Shown here: one piece after another, positions 45,756 to 55,493 of the stretch | Numbering within the stretch: the first letter of the stretch is position 1 | Layout: each line of letters starts with the position of its first letter | Assembly: GCF_030676415.1 (NCBI RefSeq) | Contig: NZ_JAUUTW010000006.1 | Coordinates: 124,001 to 188,000, forward strand | Length of the DNA: 64,000 nucleotides | Source of the DNA: Peribacillus frigoritolerans | Lineage (GTDB): Bacteria; Bacillota; Bacilli; Bacillales; DSM-1321 | Direction: 5' to 3' | Program-made: the position numbers and the translations under genes | Notes under the pieces: model-generated | What the model saw: only the letters and a program-made list of their open reading frames with translations | Databases searched by the model: none | Told to the model about the DNA's origin: nothing

Positions 45756-47177
45756 CTATTCTATCTTCTTTTCCAGAGATTCTTCCATTACATTATGGTT
45801 AATATTTCTTCTTTTTGAAACAAAATAAGCAACAGCTAAAAATAGTAACCAAGGTATCCCGAATTGAAGCATGATCTTGAAATCTGTAAACCATGTTGTA
45901 ATCATTAAGCTGAATAGAAGAACGGCTCCTAGTATCGTTAAATAGGGAAAGCCGATCATCCTTACCGGTAATTTGCGTCCGCCGGTTTTCTCCCATTTTA
46001 CCCTGAAAAACAAATGGGAAATGAAGATCATGAGCCATGTGAATATTGCACCGAACATGGAAATCCCCATCATGAATGCATAGGATGAACCAGGAAGTAA
46101 CGCATGAACGCCTGCAGCAATGAAAATCCCCGTTGTAGAGACAGCAAGTGCTTTTCCCGGCACGCCCCTTTTGTTTAACTTTCCTAAAAAGCTAGGTGCA
46201 TGTTTTCCGCGAGCTAATGAAAACATCATACGTGTTGAAGCATAGAGCTGGGCATTCATGGCAGATAAAGCAGCCGTTAAAATAATAAAGTTCATGATCC
46301 CGGTTGCACCAGGAATGTTCAAGATTTCCATTACTTTTACGAATGGACTTTCTTCGATCCCAGCCGTTTTCCAAGGAACGATCATCAACATGATACCGAT
46401 TGTCAATACATAGAAAGTGGATAAACGGAACACAGTCGCTTTTAATGCTTTTGGAACAGCTGCATCCGGATCTTTTGCTTCCCCTGATGTAACCGCTATC
46501 ATTTCAGTTCCGAGAAAGCTGAATAAAGATATAAATACGGCTATCCACATCCCCTTCAAACCAAATGGGAAAAAACCGCCTTCATTCACAAGGTTTTCCG
46601 GTCCTATATGTGGTTGTTCGGATGAACCGAATAGTACATAAGCTCCGAGGAGGATAAAACCAACAATGGCACTTATTTTAATAAAGGAGAACCAATACTC
46701 AAATGTAGCGAATGTATTCACGCTGGTAGCATTTACATAAATCAGGACACCTGCAAACAACAAAATCCATACGATTCCCGGCACGGTCGGAAACCAATAA
46801 TTCATATACACGCTGACTGCACTTACTTCAACCCCAACAGCCAAAACATTGCCAATCCAATAAGAATAGCGGACAAGATAGCCTGCCATAGGAGTCATGT
46901 ACTTTTCAGCAATGGCTCCAAAAGATCCCGAAGTAGGATGGGCAACCGTCATTTCGGCTAAACAGCCCATCAATAGTAAGACAATGAACGCCCCGAGTGC
47001 ATAACTGAGCAATACACTTGGTCCTGCAGCTTGAATGGCAAGCCCGCTGCCAAGGAATAGCCCTGTCCCGATGGCACAGCCCATTGCGATCATGGAAAGC
47101 TGATTTGTTTCCAGCTCGCGCTTTAATCCTTTTTCAGGCTCATCTTTAAAGTTCAATTGAGTATTTTTGTTCTCCAT
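45756..47177 (-). CDS. APC-superfamily amino acid permease of the kyn operon
   Basis: A 473-residue permease with about 12 hydrophobic helices. The N-terminal QLSMIAMGCAIGTGLFLGSG block and the GEAKDPDAAVPKALKATVFR segment place it in the amino acid transporter (AAT) group with GabP, LysP and AroP-like porters. Its position between kynU and kynA indicates uptake of tryptophan or kynurenine (inferred). AAAGGGG precedes the ATG. It is only distantly similar to the permease at the left edge of the window. Confidence 0.9.
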   Translation of the reverse strand: MENKNTQLNFKDEPEKGLKRELETNQLSMIAMGCAIGTGLFLGSGLAIQAAGPSVLLSYALGAFIVLLLMGCLAEMTVAHPTSGSFGAIAEKYMTPMAGYLVRYSYWIGNVLAVGVEVSAVSVYMNYWFPTVPGIVWILLFAGVLIYVNATSVNTFATFEYWFSFIKISAIVGFILLGAYVLFGSSEQPHIGPENLVNEGGFFPFGLKGMWIAVFISLFSFLGTEMIAVTSGEAKDPDAAVPKALKATVFRLSTFYVLTIGIMLMIVPWKTAGIEESPFVKVMEILNIPGATGIMNFIILTAALSAMNAQLYASTRMMFSLARGKHAPSFLGKLNKRGVPGKALAVSTTGIFIAAGVHALLPGSSYAFMMGISMFGAIFTWLMIFISHLFFRVKWEKTGGRKLPVRMIGFPYLTILGAVLLFSLMITTWFTDFKIMLQFGIPWLLFLAVAYFVSKRRNINHNVMEESLEKKIE

Positions 47178-47273
47178 AGTTCATCCCCTTTTTATCCAAA
47201 AAGATTTTACCCTCCCTAATGGGCACTCAACGAATTAGCTAACCATTGGAGGGATGTCTGGCGGAATTCCAAG

Positions 47274-48551
47274 TTATGCGACCACTTCACGCTCATTCTT
47301 GAATTTTTCATATTGTTTTTCTGACATGATCTTCTTGAGTATTTGTACAACTTCCCAAACTTCTGCGTACGAAGTATATAGTGCAACCGGAGCGAGACGG
47401 ATGATGTTTGGTGCTCGGAAATCGGGAATGACACCATTCTCTTTCAATGCCTTGCATATCCGTGCAGCTTCTTTATGCTCGAGGCTTACATGACCTCCGC
47501 GGCGTAGGTCTTCTCTGGGAGTTCCAATGAAAAATCCCATGTCTTCCAATTCGAATTCGACTAAATCCATTAAATATTGATTGATTTTCAGGGATTTTTC
47601 GCGAATATTCTCAATTCCAGCTTCTATAAAAATGTCCAATGACCCAATCAAAGGTGCACAACTTAACACATGCGGCGTGCCAATTTGATACGCGCCTGCT
47701 GATTCAGCTGGTGTTAAGGTATGTTCCATATCGAATTGTTTATCTTTTTTGGAGCCGAACCATCCAGCCAATCCAGGCATCGTTCCAAAATGTTTTCGAT
47801 TTACATATAAACCGCCAACACCGCCAGGGCCGCCATTTAAATGTTTATAATTGCACCAATACGCAAAATCCACATCCCATTCGCTGAATGAATGCGAGAT
47901 GGCACCGATAGAATGACATCCGTCAAATCCGATCACTATTCCTCTTTTATGAGCTTCATCAGTCAATCGTTTCATATCCAATATTTGACCGCTGCGATAC
48001 AGGACCGTTGGCAAGATGATCAAAGCGATGTCATCGGTCATTGCTTCGATAATGTCATCCTCTTCAAGAAATCTTCCATCGCGGCTTTTCACGCGGATGA
48101 GATCGGTTTCCGGATCGTATCCATGTGTACGCAGCTGACTTTGAAGAGCATAAATATCAGTTGGAAAGGTTAATTCATCTGCTAAAATTTTTGTGCGCAC
48201 TCCTTCAGGCTTATAAAAGGTAGCTACAAGTTGATGCAGATTTACAGTTGTGGAGCCTGTTACGATAACTTCCTCTGGAGAAGCCCCGACCAATTGGGAC
48301 ATCTTTGCACCCAATTTCTCAGCCATGAAAAACCATGGGTGATTCCCTTGCGTCCATCCATCAATCCCATGCTCCTTCCAATCTTCCAAAGATTCCAAAA
48401 GAGTGCGTTCAGCCCTTTTCGAAAGAAGTCCCAATGAGTTTCCATCCATATAGATGGAATCCGGCTTTAAATAAAACTCTTCTCGAAAACCTTTAAGCAC
48501 ATCATTCTCATCCATTTGTTTAGCGTGATCCAATGTGTATTCAGAAACCAT
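47274..48551 (-). CDS. kynU: kynureninase
   Basis: A 425-residue PLP enzyme cleaving kynurenine to anthranilate and alanine. Diagnostic blocks: [43 protein letters not shown], the Schiff-base lysine in [17 protein letters not shown] and the C-terminal [26 protein letters not shown] abuts one ATG and lies 6 nt from the next; the latter (MVSEYTL) is chosen. It is first in the kyn operon. The pathway ends at anthranilate, with no 3-hydroxyanthranilate genes here. Confidence 0.95.
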   Translation of the reverse strand: MVSEYTLDHAKQMDENDVLKGFREEFYLKPDSIYMDGNSLGLLSKRAERTLLESLEDWKEHGIDGWTQGNHPWFFMAEKLGAKMSQLVGASPEEVIVTGSTTVNLHQLVATFYKPEGVRTKILADELTFPTDIYALQSQLRTHGYDPETDLIRVKSRDGRFLEEDDIIEAMTDDIALIILPTVLYRSGQILDMKRLTDEAHKRGIVIGFDGCHSIGAISHSFSEWDVDFAYWCNYKHLNGGPGGVGGLYVNRKHFGTMPGLAGWFGSKKDKQFDMEHTLTPAESAGAYQIGTPHVLSCAPLIGSLDIFIEAGIENIREKSLKINQYLMDLVEFELEDMGFFIGTPREDLRRGGHVSLEHKEAARICKALKENGVIPDFRAPNIIRLAPVALYTSYAEVWEVVQILKKIMSEKQYEKFKNEREVVA

Positions 48552-48570
48552 AATCATCCTCCTATATTAG

Positions 48571-48594
48571 TATTCTAAATAATTCTAGGAGAAT
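48571..48594. promoter_or_regulatory. candidate operator of the kyn operon
   Basis: ATTCT-AGG-AGAAT (48582-48594) is a perfect 5-bp-arm palindrome, preceded by another ATTCT at 48572. It lies between kynU and the divergent TetR gene. Assignment as an operator is inferred from position. Confidence 0.35.
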
Positions 48595-48724
48595 CGTACC
48601 AAAGAATATGACACGATGTCAATAAGTTAATTCAGAAAATTATAAACATTGAATCGATCTTTCCAACAAATGTTTTTTATTTTATGGAAATCCTTTATGC
48701 TAGAAGATAAGGGGAGGAATAAGC

Positions 48725-49339
48725 ATGGAGAATGGCAAAGTAGGGGATAAACGGCATTTACGCTCGATCATGACACGTCAAAAGCTATTGGAAGCTGCAA
48801 AGGAAATATTTCTTGAAGAAGGTTATCAAGCTGCGCTTATTTCCCAAATGATCAAAAGGGCCAACATGGGATACGGAACGGCCTATGTTCATTTTAAAGG
48901 GAAAGAGGATCTGTTAATTGTATTAATGGAGAATGTAATGGAGCAATTCTATGAAATTGCAGAGACCTCTTTCTTTCCAAAATCAAAAGACGAAGCAAAA
49001 CATATCATAAACAGACAAGCTAACGCTTTTTTGAAAATGGCAGAAGCTGAACGCAATATGATGCAAGTTTTCGAACAGGCCATTGGGATATCAACCATTA
49101 TTTCAGATAAATGGAAAGCGATTCGCATGAAGTTCATTCAGCGAATTTCAAAGGACGTCGCCTATGCACAGCAAAATGGGCTGGCAAGAGCTGAACTGAA
49201 CCATGAGCTTGTGGCAAGAGGGTGGTTTTTCACAAATGAAATGTATCTGTGGGAAATTGTCCGAAACGAACATCAAAGTTCTGTCGAAGAAATTTCTCAA
49301 ACCATCACCTCAGTTTACGTCGAAGGCTTGTATTTGTAA
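48725..49339 (+). CDS. TetR/AcrR-family regulator of the kyn operon
   Basis: A 204-residue regulator. Helix-turn-helix at about residues 22-65 (EIFLEEGYQAALISQMIKRA, NMGYGTAYVHFKGKEDL), helical ligand domain afterwards. It diverges from kynU with 173 bp between, so it is the likely repressor of tryptophan catabolism; the inducer is probably tryptophan, kynurenine or a downstream product (inferred). GGGGAGG lies upstream of the ATG. Confidence 0.87.
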   Translation: MENGKVGDKRHLRSIMTRQKLLEAAKEIFLEEGYQAALISQMIKRANMGYGTAYVHFKGKEDLLIVLMENVMEQFYEIAETSFFPKSKDEAKHIINRQANAFLKMAEAERNMMQVFEQAIGISTIISDKWKAIRMKFIQRISKDVAYAQQNGLARAELNHELVARGWFFTNEMYLWEIVRNEHQSSVEEISQTITSVYVEGLYL

Positions 49340-49358
49340 TGATAATGGCAGTTCAACA

Positions 49359-49389
49359 ATCTTCCGGTTATATCGGAAGATTTTTTTTA
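49359..49389 (+). terminator. Rho-independent terminator
   Basis: ATCTTCCG / CGGAAGAT stem with a 7-nt loop and a T-run, after the TetR gene. Confidence 0.88.
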
Positions 49390-49431
49390 TTCAAGGTTTA
49401 CAGCATTAAGCATTTATAACAAAAACACTAG

Positions 49432-49617
49432 ACTCACGAGTAAAGCATCAGAATTCACGAGTAAACTGCCCAAACTCACGAGTAAAGCCGCAGAATTCAC
49501 GAGTAAACTGCCCAAACTCACGAGTAAAGCCGCAGAATTCACGAGTAAAACGCCAAAACTCTTGAGTAAAGCGCCAAACTCACGAGAGAAACGCCCAAAC
49601 TCACGAGTAAAATGCCC
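49432..49617. repeat. intergenic ~21-nt tandem repeat array (9 units)
   Basis: Nine consecutive units of 19-22 nt built on (A/T)TCACGAGTAAA-N-GCC-N-AA. Units alternate between two forms (AGCCGCAGAA and CTGCCCAA endings), suggesting growth by duplication of a ~42-nt double unit. There is no coding capacity and no spacers, so it is not CRISPR. It separates the kyn regulator from the lia operon. Confidence 0.8.
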
Positions 49618-49737
49618 TCATTAGCATCGGACTTACAGCGTCTACGCCTTAAGTCTTACTAGAAAATATAGCTAAGGCTCATTATACGAACTTGTAAAAG
49701 TAGATAAGATATAAACATAGAAAGGAGGACGAAAACA

Positions 49738-50085
49738 ATGAAGAAATTTGGTTTATTTATTGTAGGACTGATCGCACTTTTCCTGTTACTGGCGAACGTT
49801 GGTCCACTGATCAGTCTGGCGATTTGCTTGGCGATCCTATACTTTGGATTCAAGCAGTTCATGAAGTCCGAATCGACAGGGGCGAAGATTGCGTGGGGAT
49901 CAGTCTCCATTATCGTGCTGATCGTTTCTATTTCCCATATCCCGGCAATATTGGGATTGGTGGCAGCTTATGTTCTTTACCTAGTCTATAAAAAATGGAA
50001 TGAAAATGATGAAAGTGCATCTTCGAAAGAAAGTGACCCATTCTCAAATTTTGAAAGAGAGTGGAAAGAGTTGAATAAGAACTAA
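49738..50085 (+). CDS. liaI: LiaI-like membrane protein
   Basis: A 115-residue membrane protein with three hydrophobic segments in the first ~85 residues and an acidic soluble tail (ESDPFSNFEREWKELNKN). Its place directly before a PspA/LiaH gene and the liaFSR genes identifies it as the LiaI-type membrane anchor for LiaH. AAAGGAGG precedes the ATG. The ~120 bases upstream should contain the LiaR-controlled promoter; AGTCTTACT near 49651 is only a tentative LiaR/VraR-like half-site pair. Confidence 0.78.
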   Translation: MKKFGLFIVGLIALFLLLANVGPLISLAICLAILYFGFKQFMKSESTGAKIAWGSVSIIVLIVSISHIPAILGLVAAYVLYLVYKKWNENDESASSKESDPFSNFEREWKELNKN

Positions 50086-50104
50086 TAGAAGGGATGGAAT
50101 TGGA

Positions 50105-50740
50105 ATGGGTAATTTATTTTCAAGAATGAAACAAACGATTTCAGCGGATTTTCACGACTTGTTGGATAAAAAGGAGCAAAAAAATCCAATTGGAATGTTA
50201 AATCAATATTTGCGTCAATGTGAGCAGGAGACAGAAAAGGTCGGTAAGCTGCTTGAACGTCAATATCTTTTGAAAGATGAGTTTACGCGTGAATATAATC
50301 AAGCACAAAATCTAGCTGAAAAACGTAAGCATCAGGCTGAGATTGCTAAGCAGTCGGGAGAAACAGATTTAATGGAATTTGCTGTAAAGGAAAGCCTGCA
50401 CTATGAAGATCGGGCGCTGAGTTTGAAGGAGGCGCATAAAAGTGCAGAGGTTCAGTTGGCTGAACTGGAACGGAAATATGAAGAAATGAAGCATAAGCTG
50501 AAGGATATGCATCTAAAACGGCTGGAACTGATGGGCAGGGAAAATATTGCCCGGGCAAACAACCGGATCAATCGGGTTTTGGATGGTGGCAGTTCCGAAG
50601 CCAAACCGGTAGCGATGTTTGAAGAAATGGAGCATTATATCGATCGCATTGAGCACCAGGTCCATACTGATTATAATCGGCATACGATTGATGCCAGGAT
50701 TGTCCAGCTTGAAAAAGAATTGGAACAGAAAGAAGCGTAA
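50105..50740 (+). CDS. liaH: LiaH, PspA/IM30-family phage-shock protein
   Basis: A 211-residue cytoplasmic ESCRT-III-like coiled-coil protein: N-terminal FSRMKQTISADFHDLLDKKE, long helices with dense K/E/Q heptads (about residues 25-150), then a C-terminal helical hairpin (MFEEMEHYIDRIEHQVHTDY). PspA family members form rings or rods protecting the damaged membrane. It is 19 bp downstream of liaI and normally the most strongly induced gene under cell-wall antibiotic stress. Confidence 0.9.
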   Translation: MGNLFSRMKQTISADFHDLLDKKEQKNPIGMLNQYLRQCEQETEKVGKLLERQYLLKDEFTREYNQAQNLAEKRKHQAEIAKQSGETDLMEFAVKESLHYEDRALSLKEAHKSAEVQLAELERKYEEMKHKLKDMHLKRLELMGRENIARANNRINRVLDGGSSEAKPVAMFEEMEHYIDRIEHQVHTDYNRHTIDARIVQLEKELEQKEA

Positions 50741-50828
50741 AGGTTTTTTTAGGCATCGCTGTTATCCCCTGGCCTTTTGGAATGGAGGGCGGGGGAAAAC
50801 AGGCTGTCAGAATGTGATAATTTCATGG

Positions 50829-50868
50829 TATTCTTAAAAGGCACGGGTTCCTGTGCCTTTTAAGAATA
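50829..50868 (+). other. strong intercistronic hairpin between liaH and liaF
   Basis: Perfect 16-bp stem TATTCTTAAAAGGCAC / GTGCCTTTTAAGAATA with an 8-nt loop. No U-tract follows on the plus strand, so it may act as a partial terminator, RNA processing site or 3' stabiliser for liaIH. Confidence 0.7.
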
Positions 50869-50898
50869 TCATGATCATATACAGGGGGAGGCGAACCG

Positions 50899-51645
50899 AT
50901 GTTGAACAAGATGAAGACGGACTATATGGGATGGATACTTCTCATCGGAGTCGTCCTGCTTTTTTTAGAGATTTCATTTACGGGTGGAGGTCTCCTTTTT
51001 TCCCTCGCATTTTCAATAGGATGTATCTATTTAGGCAGGAAATTCACAAAACGGACAATCGGGAAAATCCTATTTTTTATAGGGTTGATTTCCCTTATCA
51101 TCACTGTCTTGAATATGTTCGTCTTTAGATTTTTCCTAATGGCGATCCTCATTTATCTTTTACTTTTATATTATCAGTCCAAAAAGAATCCTGATTGGGT
51201 CAGTCCCATTTTAACCAATGATGATTCGGACGAAGAAAAGATCAATAAGGAACGATTGCTGAAAACCGATTACCTTTTTAAAAATAAGTTGTTCGGTCAT
51301 CAACAGACGGCCGAGCATGTATATGAATGGAATTCCGTGAATGTTCAGGGCGGGGTCGGTGATACGGTTATCGATTTAAGCAAAACGATTTTACCGAAAG
51401 GCGACGCTGTCATTTCCATCAGGAATATCATTGGCAATATCACTGTGCTTGTACCGTATGGAATCGAAATCAGGGTCCATCATTCTGTCATTGCAGGCAG
51501 AGCGCGGATTTTTGAAAATAAGCCTGAATCCAGGGTCTTTAATCAAATTTATTCTTACCAAACGGAAGGGTTCAATGAAACGGATCACAAGGTTCATATC
51601 ATCACTTCAATCTTAGTTGGGGATTTAGAGGTGAAGCGGGTATGA
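50899..51645 (+). CDS. liaF: LiaF, inhibitor of the LiaSR two-component system
   Basis: A 248-residue membrane protein. The N-terminal ~95 residues hold about four hydrophobic helices; the C-terminal domain (about 150-248) is the DUF2154-type cell-wall-active antibiotics response domain (VQGGVGDTVIDLSKTILPKG, ISIRNIIGNITVLVPYGIEI). LiaF restrains LiaS in unstressed cells. GGGGGAGG precedes the ATG. Its stop overlaps the liaS start by 4 nt. Confidence 0.92.
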   Translation: MLNKMKTDYMGWILLIGVVLLFLEISFTGGGLLFSLAFSIGCIYLGRKFTKRTIGKILFFIGLISLIITVLNMFVFRFFLMAILIYLLLLYYQSKKNPDWVSPILTNDDSDEEKINKERLLKTDYLFKNKLFGHQQTAEHVYEWNSVNVQGGVGDTVIDLSKTILPKGDAVISIRNIIGNITVLVPYGIEIRVHHSVIAGRARIFENKPESRVFNQIYSYQTEGFNETDHKVHIITSILVGDLEVKRV

Positions 51646-52688
51646 GCATAATGACACGGCAGATATTGACTGCCCTTGGTGTTTCTTTCGTTCTTTCCCT
51701 TGCCTTGCCAGCGGCGGTTTTCTTCATCTTTCCTTTATCCGACTGGAGTTTATTGTGGGAGAAAGTGGTCATGGGGTTACCCTTCGTCATATTCCTGCCA
51801 AGTCTGGTCATTACGGTAGGATTGATTTATGGAGTCGTTTCGGGAATGTTTTGGAAGAGGCAGCTGGAAAGGGTGGATGAAGGGCTTCATTTACTTGAAC
51901 AGGGCCGCTTACCTTCGCAACAGGATACGTATCCGGTCCAAGAGATGGCTAAAATGGTGGAACGGATGCATCTAATCCATAGGCAAATCAATGAGCAGAC
52001 AAAATTATCACAAAAAATGGCGAATGAAAAGGCCATTGATCAGGAGAAACAGATCCAGGAAATCGTTTCCCAGGAACGAAACCGTTTGGCGCGGGAACTG
52101 CATGATTCGGTGAGCCAGCAATTGTTTGCCGCTTCGATGTTCATGTCGGCCATCACCGAATCACAATCCGATATGGAAAAAACGGAAATGAAACAATTCA
52201 AGGTAGTGGAAGAAATGATCCATCAATCCCAGCTTGAGATGAGGGCGTTATTGCTTCACTTGAGACCTGTTGCATTAAAGGGAAAATCTTTACATGAAGG
52301 AATGAAGGAGCTCCTTTTGGAATTGGCCCAAAAAGTGACGATGGATATAAATTGGAAAATGGAGCCTGTCACTCTGGATAAGGGGATTGAGGACCATCTG
52401 TTTCGGATATTACAAGAATCTATTTCCAATACACTGAGACATGCAAAAGCGAACTCGCTTGAAGTGCTACTGATTGTTCGTGATGGGATGATCATTTTAC
52501 GAATAACGGATGACGGCATCGGTTTTAACGTCGAGGAGTCGAAAACGGGATCATATGGTCTGCAAAACATGCATGAACGGGCTGTTGAATTAGGCGGAAC
52601 GATGCAACTTGTAAGCGTTCCGAATAAAGGAACGAAACTTGAAGTGAAAATCCCATTATTAAATGCTGGAGGTGATCATGATGATTAA
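51642..52688 (+). CDS. liaS: LiaS, NarL-type sensor histidine kinase
   Basis: A 348-residue sensor kinase with two N-terminal helices separated by a very short external loop (intramembrane-sensing type), a HAMP-like linker, HisKA_3 with the phosphorylated His in [20 protein letters not shown] and a HATPase domain ([33 protein letters not shown]). GAGGTG precedes the ATG. The 3' end overlaps liaR. Confidence 0.92.
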   Translation: MSIMTRQILTALGVSFVLSLALPAAVFFIFPLSDWSLLWEKVVMGLPFVIFLPSLVITVGLIYGVVSGMFWKRQLERVDEGLHLLEQGRLPSQQDTYPVQEMAKMVERMHLIHRQINEQTKLSQKMANEKAIDQEKQIQEIVSQERNRLARELHDSVSQQLFAASMFMSAITESQSDMEKTEMKQFKVVEEMIHQSQLEMRALLLHLRPVALKGKSLHEGMKELLLELAQKVTMDINWKMEPVTLDKGIEDHLFRILQESISNTLRHAKANSLEVLLIVRDGMIILRITDDGIGFNVEESKTGSYGLQNMHERAVELGGTMQLVSVPNKGTKLEVKIPLLNAGGDHDD

Positions 52689-53322
52689 AGTATTATTTGT
52701 CGATGACCATGAAATGGTAAGGATAGGGGTATCGGCTTATTTATCCGCACAGTCGGATATCGAAGTGATCGGGGAAGCGGACAATGGCTTGAAAGCTGTC
52801 GAACTGGCAATGGAATTGCGTCCGGATATCATTTTGATGGATTTGGTGATGCCGGAAATGGACGGCATAGAAGCGACGAAACGAATTATTGAAAAATGGC
52901 CAGAAGCAAAGATCATCATCGTGACAAGCTTCCTGGATGATGAAAAAGTGTACCCGGCATTGGAAGCCGGAGCGACGAGCTATATGTTGAAAACATCAAA
53001 GGCCAGCGAAATTGCGAGAGCCGTCCGTTCCACTTTCCAGGGTCAAAGCGTACTTGAACCTGAAGTGACGGGAAAAATGATGGAAAAGCTGCGTCGCCCA
53101 AAGAGTACCCAGCTTCATGATCAATTGACAAACCGCGAAATGGAAATTTTGCTGCTGATGACAAAAGGGAAAACGAATCAGGAAATTGCGGATGAATTAT
53201 ACATAGCCCTGAAAACTGCCAAAGTACATGTCAGCAATATATTAAGTAAGCTTGCCGTGCAGGACCGCACGCAAGCAGTGATTTACGCATTTAAGCATTC
53301 GCTTGTTCAAGAAGAAGAGTAA
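52681..53322 (+). CDS. liaR: LiaR, NarL-family response regulator
   Basis: A 213-residue response regulator: receiver domain with DDHEMVRIG, phospho-acceptor Asp in [15 protein letters not shown] and the K in LLKTSKAS-like block; LuxR-type helix-turn-helix at about residues 145-205 ([36 protein letters not shown]). The start MIKVLFVDD is preceded by GGAGGTGAT and lies inside the liaS frame, so translation is coupled. It should activate the liaI promoter. Confidence 0.93.
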   Translation: MIKVLFVDDHEMVRIGVSAYLSAQSDIEVIGEADNGLKAVELAMELRPDIILMDLVMPEMDGIEATKRIIEKWPEAKIIIVTSFLDDEKVYPALEAGATSYMLKTSKASEIARAVRSTFQGQSVLEPEVTGKMMEKLRRPKSTQLHDQLTNREMEILLLMTKGKTNQEIADELYIALKTAKVHVSNILSKLAVQDRTQAVIYAFKHSLVQEEE

Positions 53323-53384
53323 AGAGCGTCTATTTACCAAAATTATGATATTTGGATAATTAACCATCCTGTAAAAGTTCTTTC

Positions 53385-53410
53385 AAGGTTGCTGATTGCA
53401 GCCTTTTTTT
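53385..53410 (+). terminator. Rho-independent terminator of the lia operon
   Basis: AAGGTTGC / GCAGCCTT hairpin (one G-T wobble) and seven T, after liaR. Confidence 0.85.
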
Positions 53411-53445
53411 ACGGTTAACGGGAAAGCAGGCAGAAAGCCGGTGAA

Positions 53446-53665
53446 ATGATGTTAAGAGTTATCTTAGAATTGTTTCGTCTAATCACTATTTGTTATTGGA
53501 ATGATAATCGGGTTCATCATTAATTCAATCTATGCGATTTTTGGAATAACCGTAGAGAATACCACGGGCGGATGGATTGTTGGTATGGCAATTTTTCCAT
53601 TACTTTATGTACTCTATAAAAACCGCTTCAATTTTCAGGGTTCTATAAAAATGACGGACAAGTAA
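53446..53665 (+). pseudogene. frameshifted small membrane protein gene
   Basis: Two overlapping frames together read as one ~72-residue membrane protein: MMLRVILELFRLIT in the first frame, then FVIGMIIGFIINSIYAIFG in the next and a tail ending LLYVLYKNRFNFQGS. This pattern resembles a small uncharacterised membrane protein family I recall from Bacillus, with a conserved R/K-N-K/R-F-x-F ending. One extra base near 53489 breaks the frame. It is either a real pseudogene or a sequencing error. Confidence 0.5.
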
Positions 53666-53751
53666 ACTCTCAAACAGGGCAACTGCTATCCTGCTTTGCT
53701 TCTCTGTGCTAATGTTAACGGTTGCCCCTTTATTTCGCTAACGGAATGCAT

Positions 53752-53786
53752 AAAGAGCATGTTTTAATCAAAACATGCTCTTTTTT
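53752..53786 (-). terminator. bidirectional terminator before the MFS gene end
   Basis: Perfect stem AAAGAGCATGTTTT / AAAACATGCTCTTT with a 4-nt loop and T-runs on both strands. Confidence 0.88.
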
Positions 53787-53801
53787 ATACGTTTTTTTGG
53801 A

Positions 53802-54965
53802 TTATACAGCTTCCTCTGCGGTATCGAGCCTCTTGCCGTATACCCGATAAAGAACCAAAGCGAATACCATTCCTATAAAGGAGATGGAGGAGATGAACAG
53901 GTAAAGGGTCTTGCCGCCGAAAGCCCCATATATGGCTCCGCCTATATAAGAAGCAATGATTCCCGAAACCCCGAAGAATAGCAGCGCCAGTACGGTCTGG
54001 CCTGTGGCACGCCATTCCACAGGAACGATCCGATACAGATATTGGATGGCTGCCGAGTAGAAAATCGGGAAAGTCAATAGCTGCATGACTTGCAAATAAG
54101 CTAATAGCTGCGGATCGGTAATCCACGCAGAGACGAAATAACGGATAAAGAAAAACGCTGCTGCAAACGAAATGATGATGATTTCCTTACCTTTGCGCAG
54201 CCACCAGAAGCTTAGGGCGAATACAACGATTTCACTTCCCGCCGCTAAGAACCAGGTCAAGCCTACAAGCTTGGCACTTCCTCCAAGTTCCCGGATATAC
54301 ACTCCGAGGAAAGTATCGTTCATCCTTGCTGGAACAGCACAGATAAAGACCAATAACAGAAAGAGAAGCGTCTCTTTATTGCTGAAAAAATGCTTAAGGC
54401 TGCTTAAGGTGACAGGTTTCCCTGAAACGGGTGCATCAGGCATCATCCAGCTTACAATGAAACTGATCAAACCTATGCCCGCAAAAAGGAAGGCAAGGCT
54501 GTTCGCTCCGAAATATGACATAACATAGCCGGTGATCAGCGATATGACCGCATAACCCAATGCACCATATGTCCGGATGGAACCGTAGCTGATCCCGGAT
54601 TTCTCTGCAATCGTAAAATTGAGGCTTTCCGTCAGGGGATCGATCGGCATCAGAAAGAAATATAGCAGCATGGCAAACAGGATGAGCTGGAGATAACTGC
54701 TGGAATCATAGAGGAAATAACCGATTACGCTCGAGAAAAAGATGAGTAATAACAGGACTTTTCGTATAGTCCTTGTTTTGTCGCTGATCATTCCCCATAA
54801 AGGCTGGGTGATGAGGGTGACAAAACCACCTGTACCGATGATGAATCCGATTTGGGCTGGACGCAAACCTTGATCAGCCAGATAGACTGGGAGAAACGGA
54901 ATGAAAATGGCAAGCAGTCCAAAATATAAAAAGTTAAAACTCTTTAATAATCGTAATGCTTTCAT
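53802..54965 (-). CDS. MFS transporter (YwbF/nucleoside-symporter-like)
   Basis: A 387-residue, 12-helix major-facilitator protein of the MFS_1_like group. The N-terminus FNFLYFGLLAIFIPFLPVYL, GTGGFVTLITQPLWGMISDK, and YGSIRTYGALGYAVISLITG are characteristic of sugar or nucleoside:H+ symporter-like proteins such as B. subtilis YwbF. The substrate is unknown. The ribosome site (GAGGT) is about 13 nt from the ATG, longer than usual. It is a stand-alone gene between the lia region and the RiPP cluster. Confidence 0.86.
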   Translation of the reverse strand: MKALRLLKSFNFLYFGLLAIFIPFLPVYLADQGLRPAQIGFIIGTGGFVTLITQPLWGMISDKTRTIRKVLLLLIFFSSVIGYFLYDSSSYLQLILFAMLLYFFLMPIDPLTESLNFTIAEKSGISYGSIRTYGALGYAVISLITGYVMSYFGANSLAFLFAGIGLISFIVSWMMPDAPVSGKPVTLSSLKHFFSNKETLLFLLLVFICAVPARMNDTFLGVYIRELGGSAKLVGLTWFLAAGSEIVVFALSFWWLRKGKEIIIISFAAAFFFIRYFVSAWITDPQLLAYLQVMQLLTFPIFYSAAIQYLYRIVPVEWRATGQTVLALLFFGVSGIIASYIGGAIYGAFGGKTLYLFISSISFIGMVFALVLYRVYGKRLDTAEEAV

Positions 54966-55493
54966 AAAAAGTATGATACCTCACGTGTTCTATAGAATGG
55001 ATTGATTTCAACCCTGTTATTGTAACATTGATGACAGAATTTGAAAAAATAGTTTTAATTTTATGGATTAAAAATAGAATGATAGAGTTGGTTTCAAGAG
55101 GTTCTGGACCCATGAGGGTAGGATGCCTTTCAAAATTCATGACATCGAGGAATATAGATAGGGACCCCCTATGCTATCCTTTGCTTTCCAGCTTGAATAA
55201 GGTAGGTTTCTTTTATTAGTCCTGTTCATGACGCCTATCTGAATGAGTTGGAAAGGTAGTTATTGGGATTTTTTTTAATACGGGTTATTGTGTACCTTGA
55301 TAAATCTTGGCTATTTTTAATTGAAAATATAAATAACCGTATTCCTTAACTATCATGCTTGCTTATCGGTAATAATGATATGCAGGCTTTTTACGTTCCA
55401 AGACGGACATATTCTCTAAAAAAATTATTTAGAATGTATCAGTGACATTAAACTAACCAAAAAAAGTACAGCATGTTTTGCTAAGTGAATTCT
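54966..55493. other. gene-poor region at the left border of the RiPP cluster
   Basis: About 530 AT-rich bases. A 63-codon ORF (55028-55219) shows no recognisable family and no good ribosome site. No terminator with a clear T-run is evident for the RRNPP regulator. It may mark an insertion boundary, but I see no repeats or integrase that would prove it. Confidence 0.4.

Noticed and set aside
49432-49617. CRISPR-like appearance of the repeat array
   Set aside because: Units are contiguous and degenerate, with no unique 30-40-nt spacers and no cas genes nearby.
55028-55219. 63-codon ORF left of the RiPP cluster
   Set aside because: No recognisable family or clear ribosome site; composition is like the surrounding non-coding DNA.
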